NCBI GenBank assembly: GCA_013140805.1
Contig: JABFRW010000094.1
Span: forward strand, 1-40,746
Source of the DNA: Candidatus Eisenbacteria bacterium
Lineage (GTDB): Bacteria > Eisenbacteria > RBG-16-71-46
Reading direction: 5' to 3'
DNA length: 40,746 nt
The number at the start of each line of letters is the position of its first letter. Within the stretch, counting starts at the first letter, position 1. Shown piece by piece: positions 18,641 to 26,690 of this stretch. The notes beneath the pieces were generated by a model. The model did not search any database, had not been told where the DNA came from, and saw only the letters and a list, made by a program, of their open reading frames with translations. The translations under genes and the position numbers were made by a program.

Positions 18641-19972
18641 ATGGCCATCGATACCACCATCACCGGCACCATTCCCCAGCGCATCGTCCTGGTCGACTTC
18701 GACTGGGAGGATGCGGATCTGGTGCCGCGGCTGGTCCGACACCCGGGTTCTTCGGTGCGACTGGTGGCCGGAACCCGTGCCGACGACCCCGGGATGCGAC
18801 TGGCCGAGCTGTGCGGACTGCCTCGTACGACCGACCTGGCCGATCTGACGAGAGAGATCTTCGACGTCGCACTGGTGAGCGAGCGCAGCCCTCGACGGCC
18901 GCAGATCGAGGGCCTGCTGCTGGCGCTCGGCACTCCGACGCTCGACCCGCGCGCGTTTCTGGAGGGCGGCGGCGTGAGCGGCATGATTCCGCCCGCGCCA
19001 CATGCGCCGCTCGCGCTCCACGCTGCGGCCTTCGAAGACGCGATCGGTGGCGAGAACTTCGACGCAATCGTCGAACAGGCGCTGCCCGACTTGCTGGACG
19101 CGGATCCGCTGCGCCCCCACGCGCGGAACTCTTCTCGTCGCATGCACGTCGAAAGCCTCGAGGACTTCCCGAGCGCCGAAGACCGCGGGCTGCTCGAGTC
19201 CGCGCTGCGCGAAGCAATGCTCGCCACCGGGGCGGGGCGGGCCGAACTTCACGTCGGCACTGTCGGGCACATGGAAATGGTCGTCCAGGTCGGACCCGAT
19301 GACGCCCTGCTCAAGGGACTCGTCGCGCTCGCAATCGAACTGGGCACCCCGCAGGTCGTGACCAGCGTCACCGGAAGTGAGGAAGGCCGAGTGTGGGGTG
19401 CATGGCCCTTCCGCACCGCGCAGCGCCGTGGTGTGGTGGCGGCTGCCGCCATGCCACCGCAGACCGACTGGTCGGCCTGGCAACGGACGGTCGAGGACCT
19501 GCGCACCTCCTGGGACAAGGAAGACCGCGCGATGGCCGGCCCCGCGTTCCCGATGCTCCCGGATGCTGAGATGTCGTGGCTCGAACGCGATGAGTTCGTC
19601 GTGCGGCTCGAACTCGCGGTCGATCGACATCGCCGCGACGGCCTGAGGTTCGCGCTGCATCGCCTGCGCTTTCCGATGTCGACCGTCGCGGTCGATCAGC
19701 TCGCCAGCGAGCTGCCCGCTCAATTGCGAGACACCGATTGCATCTGTCGGCCCTCGAGTCAGCGCATCCTGCTCCTGACCGGCGGCTCGAAGGATCAGTT
19801 CCCGTTTCTGCGGCGAAGAATCCTCGCGCTGTGGCAACGGGTGTGGCTCGAGCTCGGGCTCGAGCGACCGATTCCGGGCATCTCGGACGAACGCATCGAG
19901 ATGCTCAGTGCGGATCACGCCGCGGGATTCCTCGCCGGCGCGCTCGCGTGGCTGGACGACACGGGGGCCTGA
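18641..19972 (+). CDS. Hypothetical protein with GAF-like and degenerate GGDEF-like domains
   Basis: 443 residues from ATG 18641. Residues ~12-110 alternate beta strands and helices (RIVLVDFDWEDADLVPRLVR, VRLVAGTRADDPGMRLAELC), reminiscent of a Rossmann or receiver-like fold; no nucleotide-binding glycine motif is clear. Residues ~165-290 resemble a GAF sensor domain (ESALREAMLATGAGRAELHV, DDALLKGLVALAIELGTPQV). Residues ~310-443 look like a diguanylate-cyclase fold (LERDEFVVRLELAVDRHRRD, LPAQLRDTDCICRPSSQRIL) in which the GGDEF signature itself is absent, so no cyclase activity is expected. An intracellular sensor or scaffold is plausible. It precedes mutL by 51 bases but mutL has its own promoter. 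Domain calls are by eye. Confidence 0.55.
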   Translation: MAIDTTITGTIPQRIVLVDFDWEDADLVPRLVRHPGSSVRLVAGTRADDPGMRLAELCGLPRTTDLADLTREIFDVALVSERSPRRPQIEGLLLALGTPTLDPRAFLEGGGVSGMIPPAPHAPLALHAAAFEDAIGGENFDAIVEQALPDLLDADPLRPHARNSSRRMHVESLEDFPSAEDRGLLESALREAMLATGAGRAELHVGTVGHMEMVVQVGPDDALLKGLVALAIELGTPQVVTSVTGSEEGRVWGAWPFRTAQRRGVVAAAAMPPQTDWSAWQRTVEDLRTSWDKEDRAMAGPAFPMLPDAEMSWLERDEFVVRLELAVDRHRRDGLRFALHRLRFPMSTVAVDQLASELPAQLRDTDCICRPSSQRILLLTGGSKDQFPFLRRRILALWQRVWLELGLERPIPGISDERIEMLSADHAAGFLAGALAWLDDTGA

Positions 19973-19983
19973 TTCCGCGACGG

Positions 19984-20013
19984 TTGCCGGGCGCGCGCGG
20001 CGCGTGTCATTCT
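19984..20013 (+). promoter_or_regulatory. mutL promoter, near-leaderless
   Basis: TTGCCG (19984-19989), 18 bases, CATTCT (20008-20013) preceded by TGT as an extended -10. The -10 ends 10 bases before ATG 20024, predicting a leader of about 4 bases. No ribosome site is present. Confidence 0.5.
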
Positions 20014-20023
20014 CGCCCGCCCC

Positions 20024-21901
20024 ATGACGACCGTCTCCGCGCCCACGATCCGCCGACTGGCCCCCGACACCGCTGCGCGTATCGCCGCAGGTGAGGTGAT
20101 CGAGCGTCCGTTGTCGGCGCTCAAGGAGATCCTCGAGAACGCGCTCGACTCGGGCGCCCGCCGTATCGAGGTGGTCGTCGAACGCTCGCTCGATCATCGG
20201 TTCTCGGTCGCGGACGACGGGCACGGCATCGGCGCGAACGAGCTGGAACTGTCGCTCGAGCGACACGCGACCAGTAAGCTCACGGCGCTCGAGGACCTCG
20301 ATCATCTGCGCACGCTCGGATTTCGCGGCGAGGCGTTACCGAGCATCGCGGCAGTGAGTCGGTTGACGCTCACCAGTCGTCCGCCGGATGCCGATGCGGC
20401 CGCGCAGTTGATGGCGGACGCGGGATCGATCACGGCGCTCGGCACCGCGGCACGTGCACACGGCACCACCGTCGAAGTCCGAGATCTGTTCTTCAATACC
20501 CCTGCGCGTCGCAAGTTCCTCAGCTCACCCGCCGGCGAATTGCGTGCGGCGCTTCGGTTGGTCGAGCACTACGGGCTTGCGTACCCGGAGGTCGCGTTCC
20601 GGGTCGTCGTGGACGGACGCCAGCGGCTCGACTGGGCGGCGGCCGCCGGCCAGGGACTGGCCGCGATCCGGGAACGTGCGACCTCGGCATGGGGCGCGCG
20701 ACACGCCGGCCAGCGACTCGAAGTCGAGGCCGAGAAGAACGGCGTGCGGCTCACAGCTCTGCTCGGCCTGCCTGAGCACGGCCGAGCGAATCGAGAGGGG
20801 CAGACGTTCCTCATCAATCGTCGCTGGATCCAGAGCCCTCTGCTGTCGCAGGCATTGCGCCAGGCCTATGGAAATCTGTTGCCCGCGGGGCGCTTCCCGG
20901 CCGCGGCGCTATGGCTCGACGTGCCATCGGACCGGCTCGACGTGAACGTGCATCCCACGAAGCGCGAGGTGCGATTCGCGGACGATGACACCGTATTCTC
21001 GCTGGTGGCGGGCGCCTGCGCGCAACAACTGGCGCATCTTCACCCGCCGTTCACCGTGGTCTACGGCACGCAGCCCGAACCCCGATGGGCCGAGCGCGCG
21101 AACGCCCCCATCGAAGACCCTTCTCAGCTCGGACTCGAACTGGGATCTGCGCGACCGAGTGGCTCCAGTCTCGTGAGCTCCGCGGGCGCGGCGACGGATC
21201 CGGACGCTTCGGCACGCTGGGGGGAAGCGGGCGGCGCGGGCATCGTACGTGATGCGTCGCGTGCTTCCGAGGGCGGCGAGTTCGCGATGGCGGGCGCGTC
21301 GAGCGCCGGTCCCGCCCCTGCCGGGCTCGGCGAGCCCGAACTCTGGCAACTGCATCGCACGTATATTCTCGCACCGGTGCGCGGCGGGCTCGTGATCATC
21401 GACCAGCACGCCGCACATGAGCGCGTCTTGTTCGAGGAGGCAATGACGCGCTTGACGGGCCGCCCCGGAGTCTCCCAGCGCATGCTGTTTCCAACCACCG
21501 CAGACCTGACACAGGACCGATTCGACTTGCTGCTCGAACTCGGCCCGTGGCTCGAGATGCTGGGATGGGACCTGAGCCCCCTGAGTCCGCCGACGGTGGC
21601 AATCCAGGGGACTCCTCCGAATGTCGGTCCCGAACATGCGGTGGAATTGCTTCAAGACCTCCTCGATGGGGTAGGGGAGTCGACCGGACGCGACGCGCTT
21701 GCCGATGTCGCCGAACGCGTCGCTCGCTCGTTCGCCTGCCATGCGGCGGTGCGAGCCGGGGACCCGCTGACGCTCGACGAGATGCGAATGCTGGTCGATC
21801 GGTTGTTCGCGACTTCACGGCCGCACGGAGATCCACACGGCCGCCCGACGTTCGTGCGTCTCGATCTCGACGAGCTGCATCGCCGATTCGGTCGATCGTA
21901 G
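20024..21901 (+). CDS. mutL: DNA mismatch repair protein MutL
   Basis: 625 residues. The GHKL ATPase half shows AARIAAGEVIERP, KEILENALDSGA (catalytic Glu and Asn), DDGHGI, HATSKL and GFRGEAL, then the transducer domain with RKFLSSPAGE and DVNVHPTKREVRF. A Gly/Ser/Ala-rich linker covers ~345-435. The C-terminal domain contains DQHAAHERVLFEE from D460, an intact DQHA-x2-E-x4-E endonuclease motif, so this MutL may nick DNA as in MutH-less bacteria. However the usual ACR/ACK reads ACH (C572-H573) and the usual CPHGRP reads DPHGRP (D603), removing one expected metal ligand. It is followed by miaA after 30 bases, a common pairing. Confidence 0.96.
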   Translation: MTTVSAPTIRRLAPDTAARIAAGEVIERPLSALKEILENALDSGARRIEVVVERSLDHRFSVADDGHGIGANELELSLERHATSKLTALEDLDHLRTLGFRGEALPSIAAVSRLTLTSRPPDADAAAQLMADAGSITALGTAARAHGTTVEVRDLFFNTPARRKFLSSPAGELRAALRLVEHYGLAYPEVAFRVVVDGRQRLDWAAAAGQGLAAIRERATSAWGARHAGQRLEVEAEKNGVRLTALLGLPEHGRANREGQTFLINRRWIQSPLLSQALRQAYGNLLPAGRFPAAALWLDVPSDRLDVNVHPTKREVRFADDDTVFSLVAGACAQQLAHLHPPFTVVYGTQPEPRWAERANAPIEDPSQLGLELGSARPSGSSLVSSAGAATDPDASARWGEAGGAGIVRDASRASEGGEFAMAGASSAGPAPAGLGEPELWQLHRTYILAPVRGGLVIIDQHAAHERVLFEEAMTRLTGRPGVSQRMLFPTTADLTQDRFDLLLELGPWLEMLGWDLSPLSPPTVAIQGTPPNVGPEHAVELLQDLLDGVGESTGRDALADVAERVARSFACHAAVRAGDPLTLDEMRMLVDRLFATSRPHGDPHGRPTFVRLDLDELHRRFGRS

Positions 21902-21931
21902 GTTGCGGCTGCTCATGGATGCGACGCGCCG

Positions 21932-22906
21932 ATGAAGCCACTCGCGACGAGCCTCACGATTGCGATCGTTGGCGCAACTGCGACCGGCAAGACGGCCGTC
22001 GCGGAGCGCGTGGCGGAGCTGACCGGTGGCGAGATCGTGTGTGCGGACTCGCGACAGGTGTTCGCAGAGCTCGACCTGGGTACCGGCAAGCCCTCGATCG
22101 CCGAGCGCTCGGCGCGCCCGCATCACCTGTTCGATGCTCTGACGCTCGATGGGCGCGCGAGTGCGGGGTGGTACGCCGAAGCGAGCGCGAAGGCGCGAAA
22201 CGACGTCCGTTCACGGGGTCGCGTGCCGATCCTGGTTGGAGGTTCGGGTTTCTACCTGCGCGCCGCGCAGGAAGGACTCGCAGACGAGCCACCTCAGGAC
22301 GCGGTCATCCGTGCGCGACTGAGGCAGGAGCTGGCAACCGACGGCGCGCCCGCATTGCATGCCCGACTGGCGGAAGTGGACCCGGAGAGCGCCGCCCGGA
22401 TACATCCGAACGACGGGCAGCGTGTCGTGCGCGCACTCGAGGTGTTCGAGACCAGCGGGCAGCCCCTCGGATGGTGGCATCGCCGCACCGCTCCCACGCC
22501 GTTGGCGGAACGCTGGCGCGTCTTCGAACTCGTGGTGCCGCCCTCTCCGCTCAATCGAAGGATTCGCCTGCGGACCGCCTCGATGCTCGAGCACGGCCTC
22601 ATCGACGAGGTGAGAGGGCTGCTCGGAGGTCCACATGGGGATGCACTGCGCGCGCTCCAGGCGATCGGTTACGACGAAGCGATCGACGTGATCGAGGATC
22701 GCATTTCCATGACGCAGGCTCGCGACCGAACCAACCTCCGCACCCGACAGCTCGCCAAACGTCAGCGCACCTGGTTCCGACATCAGGCGACCAGCGTGCC
22801 GCTCGAGGCGCTGGAAGTGGAAGCCGACGTGCTGGCGGAAACGATCGTCGCGATGAGTGCGATCGACCCGCCGCGCTCGATTGACACCCCTCCGGGGACC
22901 GCCTAA
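21932..22906 (+). CDS. miaA: tRNA dimethylallyltransferase MiaA
   Basis: 324 residues. MiaA adds a dimethylallyl group to N6 of A37 in tRNAs reading codons that begin with U. Signatures: P-loop GATATGKT near residue 14, CADSRQVF, LGTGKPS, HHLFD, GGSGFYLRA with the prenyl-binding region, GYDEAIDVI and the C-terminal RTRQLAKRQRTWFRH. Length is normal. ATG 21932 is the only good start near the P-loop; no strong ribosome site is visible, and it likely shares the mutL transcript, 30 bases downstream. The TAA stop (22904-22906) lies within the -10 box of the following tRNA promoter. Confidence 0.96.
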   Translation: MKPLATSLTIAIVGATATGKTAVAERVAELTGGEIVCADSRQVFAELDLGTGKPSIAERSARPHHLFDALTLDGRASAGWYAEASAKARNDVRSRGRVPILVGGSGFYLRAAQEGLADEPPQDAVIRARLRQELATDGAPALHARLAEVDPESAARIHPNDGQRVVRALEVFETSGQPLGWWHRRTAPTPLAERWRVFELVVPPSPLNRRIRLRTASMLEHGLIDEVRGLLGGPHGDALRALQAIGYDEAIDVIEDRISMTQARDRTNLRTRQLAKRQRTWFRHQATSVPLEALEVEADVLAETIVAMSAIDPPRSIDTPPGTA

Positions 22907-22909
22907 CTT
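22881..22909 (+). promoter_or_regulatory. tRNA-Gly promoter
   Basis: A perfect TTGACA (22881-22886), 17 bases, then TAACTT (22904-22909). The miaA stop codon TAA forms the first half of the -10. Transcription would start near 22916, about 24 bases before the mature tRNA. Confidence 0.7.
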
Positions 22910-22939
22910 CCCTGCGGCGCACTTCCGAAGTGCATTCGC

Positions 22940-23015
22940 GCGGGCATAGCTCAGTTGGTAGAGCGCGAGCTTCCCAAGCTTGAGGTCGCGGGTTCGAACC
23001 CCGTTGCCCGCTCCA
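22940..23015 (+). tRNA. tRNA-Gly (anticodon CCC)
   Basis: Full cloverleaf. The acceptor stem GCGGGCA pairs with TGCCCGC, discriminator T73 is typical of tRNA-Gly, and CCA is encoded (23013-23015). The D-loop has AGCTCAGTTGGTAGAGC. The anticodon stem CGAGC/GCTTG encloses TTCCCAA, giving anticodon CCC that reads GGG. The T arm has GGTTCGAACCC. Confidence 0.96.
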
Positions 23016-23112
23016 GTCTTCCTCGTCGCGCCGGCCCGCCGCGCGCGGGCCGCGACGCGTCGGACCTCATCCGCCGCAGGACCGGCTCCACCGCCGGTCG
23101 GACCCCACCCTC

Positions 23113-24423
23113 ATGGCCACACCCACGGTTGCGATCATCGGGCGCCCGAACGTCGGGAAATCGACGTTTTTCAACCGCGTCCTGGGCGTCAAACGTGCGG
23201 TCGTTCACAACCGTCCCGGCATCACGCGAGACCGGAACACCGCGCGCGCCGAGTGGAGCGGCCGTCACTTTCTACTCGTGGACACGGGCGGCTTCCTGCC
23301 GGCAGCCTCCGAGGGGCGCGATGCGGAGGTACGCAAGCAGGCCGAGATGGCGATCGGACTCGCGGACGTCGTGCTGTTCATGGTCGACGGTCTGACCGGG
23401 GTCACCGACCTCGACAACGCCATCGGCCAGAGCCTGCGGCGACGCGGTAGCCGTTGCTTGTTGATCGTGAACAAGGTCGACAAACACGGCAATCCGGTCG
23501 AGCACGAGTTTCATCGACTGGGGCTCGGCGAGCCGATCGCGATCTCTTCGGAAGGTGGCCTCGGGATCGGCGACCTGCTCGATCGCGTCGTGGAGCTCCT
23601 GCCTCCCGACAGCGGACCGGATGACGAGGGTGTGCCGCGGATCGCGATCGTCGGGCGACCCAACGTCGGAAAGTCTTCGCTGGTGAACGCGCTGCTTCGC
23701 GAAGAACGCGTGATCGTCGAGGCGAGCGCCGGCACCACGATGGATTCGATCGACACCCGGTGGAGCACGAATGAAGGTGACTTCATTCTGATCGATACGG
23801 CCGGGATCCGACGCCAGGCACAGTTCAAGGACGAGGCCGAGTTCTTCGCCGTCTTGCGTGCGATCCAGGCAATGGAGCGCTCCGATGTCGCCTGCCTGAT
23901 CGTCGACGCGACGCATGGATTCCAGCGTCAGGAAGCGCGCCTTGCTCAGGACGCGCTCGAAGCGGGCCGCGCCGTGCAATTGCTCTACAACAAGTGGGAC
24001 CTGATGACCGAGCGAGAGCAGACGTGGAAGGCGCTGCAGGCCGACCGGGAGCGTCGCTTCCCGACGCTCGCCGACCTGCCCGCAATTCCGATCTCGGCCA
24101 CCGAGCGCACGCATATTCAGAAGCTTCCGAAGCTGTTCAAGGGACGCATGGATCAGATGACACGCGCCGTTCCGACGGCCCAGCTCAACAAATGGCTGGA
24201 GGACGTGCAGCGGCGACGCCAGATTCCGTCGAATCGACTCGGCCGAGCGCCACGGCTCTACTACATGACTCAAAGCGGAAAGCGTCCGCCGGAATTCACG
24301 TTCTTCGTCAACGGTCCGGAACGGCTGAACGAGTCCTATCGTCGGTTTCTGTGGTCGCAGTTCGTCGACCGCTTCGACTTTCAAGGCACTCCGATTCGGT
24401 TCAGGTACCGCAAGAGTCAGTAG
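23113..24423 (+). CDS. der: Ribosome-assembly GTPase Der (EngA)
   Basis: 436 residues with the diagnostic tandem GTPase domains. Domain 1: GRPNVGKSTFFNR near residue 9, DTGGF and NKVDK. Domain 2 from about residue 176: GRPNVGKSSLVNAL, DTAGIRRQ and YNKWDL. The C-terminal KH-like domain carries RAPRLYYMTQSGKRPPEFTF. Der is needed for maturation of the 50S subunit. It follows tRNA-Gly by 97 bases; no ribosome site or separate promoter is convincing, so it may be read through from the tRNA promoter. plsY begins 8 bases after its stop. Confidence 0.97.
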   Translation: MATPTVAIIGRPNVGKSTFFNRVLGVKRAVVHNRPGITRDRNTARAEWSGRHFLLVDTGGFLPAASEGRDAEVRKQAEMAIGLADVVLFMVDGLTGVTDLDNAIGQSLRRRGSRCLLIVNKVDKHGNPVEHEFHRLGLGEPIAISSEGGLGIGDLLDRVVELLPPDSGPDDEGVPRIAIVGRPNVGKSSLVNALLREERVIVEASAGTTMDSIDTRWSTNEGDFILIDTAGIRRQAQFKDEAEFFAVLRAIQAMERSDVACLIVDATHGFQRQEARLAQDALEAGRAVQLLYNKWDLMTEREQTWKALQADRERRFPTLADLPAIPISATERTHIQKLPKLFKGRMDQMTRAVPTAQLNKWLEDVQRRRQIPSNRLGRAPRLYYMTQSGKRPPEFTFFVNGPERLNESYRRFLWSQFVDRFDFQGTPIRFRYRKSQ

Positions 24424-24431
24424 GAGGTTGG

Positions 24432-25091
24432 GTGTCGACGCTCGAGCCTTCCGTGGTGCTGCGACTCGCACTGATCCTGCTCGTCGGCTACCTGTGCGGC
24501 GCCCTTCCGTGGGGCCTGTGGCTCGGTCGCTGGTTCAAGGGGGTCGACATCCGCCGCGTGGGCTCCGGCAACCCTGGAGCAACCAATGTGTATCGCACGC
24601 TCGGACCTGCGGTCGGCGTTGCGACGCTGATTCTCGATGTCCTCAAGGGCTCGATTCCGGTGTGGTTCGCTCCGAGCCTCCTGCTGTCGCAGCCCGATCC
24701 CATGATCCTCGAGCTCGGTCGCATTGCGGCCGGTGTCGGTGCGGTGCTCGGACACGTCTTTACGTTCCTCGCGGGATTCAAGGGTGGAAAGGGGGTTGCG
24801 ACCACTGTCGGGGTGTTGCTCGCCCTGTCGCCTCCGGCGTTCGCAATCTTCGTGACCGTATTCGTGGCCACCGTGGCGATCACCCGCTACGTTTCGCTGG
24901 GTTCGACATTCGGTGCTCTGGCTTTCGCAGTCGCGCTGTGGCGGTTCTCGCCGCGTGGCGTGCAGAGCCCCGCCTTCGTACTCGGACTCGTACTCGCGGC
25001 GCTGATCGTGTGGCGGCATCGGGATAATTACGCGCGCCTGGCCCGAGGCGAGGAGCGCAAGTTTTCGCTCACGGGAGGGAAGCGAGCATGA
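24432..25091 (+). CDS. plsY: Glycerol-3-phosphate acyltransferase PlsY
   Basis: 219 residues from GTG 24432, with TAGGAGG just upstream overlapping the der stop; the much longer open frame upstream is shadow of der. About five membrane helices. The three PlsY motifs are present: IRRVGSGNPGATNVYRTLG, GHVFTFLAGFKGGKGVATT and a C-terminal RHRDNYARL. PlsY transfers the acyl group of acyl-phosphate to glycerol-3-phosphate at the inner membrane to make lysophosphatidate. Its stop overlaps the gpsA start by four bases, so the enzyme and the supplier of its substrate are translated together. Confidence 0.96.
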   Translation: MSTLEPSVVLRLALILLVGYLCGALPWGLWLGRWFKGVDIRRVGSGNPGATNVYRTLGPAVGVATLILDVLKGSIPVWFAPSLLLSQPDPMILELGRIAAGVGAVLGHVFTFLAGFKGGKGVATTVGVLLALSPPAFAIFVTVFVATVAITRYVSLGSTFGALAFAVALWRFSPRGVQSPAFVLGLVLAALIVWRHRDNYARLARGEERKFSLTGGKRA

Positions 25092-26080
25092 GTGTCGAGC
25101 GAGTCGCGGTGTTGGGTGCGGGATCGTGGGGAACGACGCTCGGGCTGGTGCTCGCTGGAGGCGGGCACGACGTTCAGTTGTGGGATCACGATCGGGCCCA
25201 CCTGGATGCGATCGACGGTGCGCGTGAGAACCGGAAGTTTTTGCCTGGCATCATCCTGCCGGGTGGGGTTAAGGTTCAGCCGGAACTCGGACGGGCGCTC
25301 GAGGGCGCTGGCTTCGCGGTGTACGCGGTTCCTTCGCACGCATTGCGCTCGGTCGGGACCCAGGTGGCTCGCAGTTCGCGAGGCGTGCTGCCAGTTTGTG
25401 CGACCAAGGGGCTGGAACTCGAAACGCTCAAGCGTGCGACGGAAATACTTTCCGCCACGCTCGACGACGATGCACCTGTCCTGCTGGTCGGACCGAGCCA
25501 CGCGGAGGAAGTCAGCCGCGGAATTCCGACTTCGGTGGTGGCGGCGAGTCGTGACGAGGAGCGTGCTCGCGATGTTCAGCGACTCTTCGCGGGGCCGCGA
25601 TTCCGTGTCTACACGAATACCGATGTGGTGGGTTGTGAGTATGGCGCAGCACTCAAGAACGTCATCGCGATTGCGGCCGGCGTGTGCGACGGCCTCGGGT
25701 ATGGCGACAACACGAAGGGCGCGCTGTTGACGCGCGGACTTGCCGAGATCACGCGTCTGGGACTGGCGCTCGGCGGGAGACGCGAAACGTTTTATGGATT
25801 GACCGGAATGGGCGATCTCATCGCAACCGCCATGAGCCGGCACAGTCGCAATCGGCACGTGGGCGAGCGGTTGGGGCGCGGAGAATCGCTCGAGGCGGTG
25901 CTTGGCAACATGGTGATGGTGGCCGAGGGCGTCAACACTGCGCGTGCGGCGCGAGACGTCGGGCGCGCTCAGGCAGTCGAGCTGCCGATCACCGAACAAG
26001 TGTGCGCGATCCTCTTCGATGGCGTCGCGCCGGCGCGGGCACTCGAAGCGCTGATGACGCGCGATCTCAAGAGCGAATAG
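25088..26080 (+). CDS. gpsA: NAD(P)-dependent glycerol-3-phosphate dehydrogenase GpsA
   Basis: 330 residues. It reduces dihydroxyacetone phosphate to sn-glycerol-3-phosphate for phospholipid synthesis. The N-terminal Rossmann motif is GAGSWGTTLG. VYAVPSHALR, GPSHAEEVSRGIPT, the catalytic Lys in EYGAALKNVIAIAAG, and GLTGMGDLIATAMSRHSRNR follow in normal order. GGGAGGGA lies about 7 bases before the ATG inside plsY, and the four-base ATGA overlap implies coupling. The MerR gene follows after 13 bases. Confidence 0.97.
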   Translation: MSVERVAVLGAGSWGTTLGLVLAGGGHDVQLWDHDRAHLDAIDGARENRKFLPGIILPGGVKVQPELGRALEGAGFAVYAVPSHALRSVGTQVARSSRGVLPVCATKGLELETLKRATEILSATLDDDAPVLLVGPSHAEEVSRGIPTSVVAASRDEERARDVQRLFAGPRFRVYTNTDVVGCEYGAALKNVIAIAAGVCDGLGYGDNTKGALLTRGLAEITRLGLALGGRRETFYGLTGMGDLIATAMSRHSRNRHVGERLGRGESLEAVLGNMVMVAEGVNTARAARDVGRAQAVELPITEQVCAILFDGVAPARALEALMTRDLKSE

Positions 26081-26093
26081 TCGGGAGGGAACC

Positions 26094-26495
26094 ATGACGC
26101 CGATTCGCACCGAGGAACCCGAAGGGAAACTCTATCGTCCGATCAGCGAAGTCGCCGACCTGGTCGGCGTGAAGCCGCACGTGCTGCGCTACTGGGAGAC
26201 TCAGTTCAGCATGCTTCGGCCGCGCAAGAATCGCGCGGGCAATCGCATGTACCGCCCGGACGAGATCAAACTGCTGATGCGCATCAAGGATCTGCTGTAC
26301 GCGCGGCGGTACACGATCGCGGGTGCGCGGCGCACCTTGCTCGACGAGCGCAAACTCGACGAGCCGCAGGTCGAGCTCGGCTTCGGGGCGGCCGACCGCA
26401 AACTGGTGCTGCACGAAGTGAAGACCGAGTTGGCGCGACTGGCGGAGCGGCTGCGTGCCGCGGCGCGGGACGCGCGCGAGGTCACTCGCGCGTGA
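26094..26495 (+). CDS. MerR-family transcriptional regulator
   Basis: 133 residues. Residues 12-80 are a MerR winged helix-turn-helix: LYRPISEVADLVGVKPHVLR, YWETQF, LRPRKNRAGNRMYRPDEIKL and the following RIKDLLYARRYTIAGARRTL. The remaining ~50 residues form a short helix with no metal-binding cysteines, so the inducer is unknown. The subgroup with R-Y-W-E-T-Q-F is widespread as a small chromosomal regulator next to housekeeping genes. GGGAGGGA precedes the ATG by 4 bases. It is the last gene of the der-plsY-gpsA run. No MerR-type promoter with a 19-base spacer was recognised nearby. Confidence 0.92.
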   Translation: MTPIRTEEPEGKLYRPISEVADLVGVKPHVLRYWETQFSMLRPRKNRAGNRMYRPDEIKLLMRIKDLLYARRYTIAGARRTLLDERKLDEPQVELGFGAADRKLVLHEVKTELARLAERLRAAARDAREVTRA

Positions 26496-26502
26496 TGTCG
26501 AC

Positions 26503-26532
26503 TTGCGGCTCGCGGCGCTCCTCCCGTAGATT
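26503..26532 (+). promoter_or_regulatory. tRNA-Pro(GGG) promoter
   Basis: TTGCGG (26503-26508), 18 bases, TAGATT (26527-26532). Predicted start near 26539, 11 bases before the mature tRNA. Confidence 0.5.
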
Positions 26533-26549
26533 CGTCGCCGAGTACCGGT

Positions 26550-26626
26550 CGGGGCGTAGCGCAGCCCGGTAGCGCACCTGCATGGGGGGCAGGTGGTCGC
26601 TGGTTCAAATCCAGTCGCCCCGACCA
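26550..26626 (+). tRNA. tRNA-Pro (anticodon GGG)
   Basis: Complete cloverleaf with CGGGGCG/CGCCCCG acceptor stem including the C1-G72 pair typical of bacterial tRNA-Pro, A73 and encoded CCA. The anticodon stem CCTGC/GCAGG encloses ATGGGGG, giving anticodon GGG for CCC and CCU. The T arm has TGGTTCAAATCCA. Confidence 0.95.
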
Positions 26627-26690
26627 TTTCACTTTCCGCCCGCCCGCACGGCCCCGCGGAATGCCGCCCCGGCTCCAATCCGAGGCACTC

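Noticed and set aside
18557-20305. 582-codon minus-strand open frame
   Set aside because: Crosses the GAF/GGDEF-like gene, the mutL promoter and the start of mutL; no domain features.
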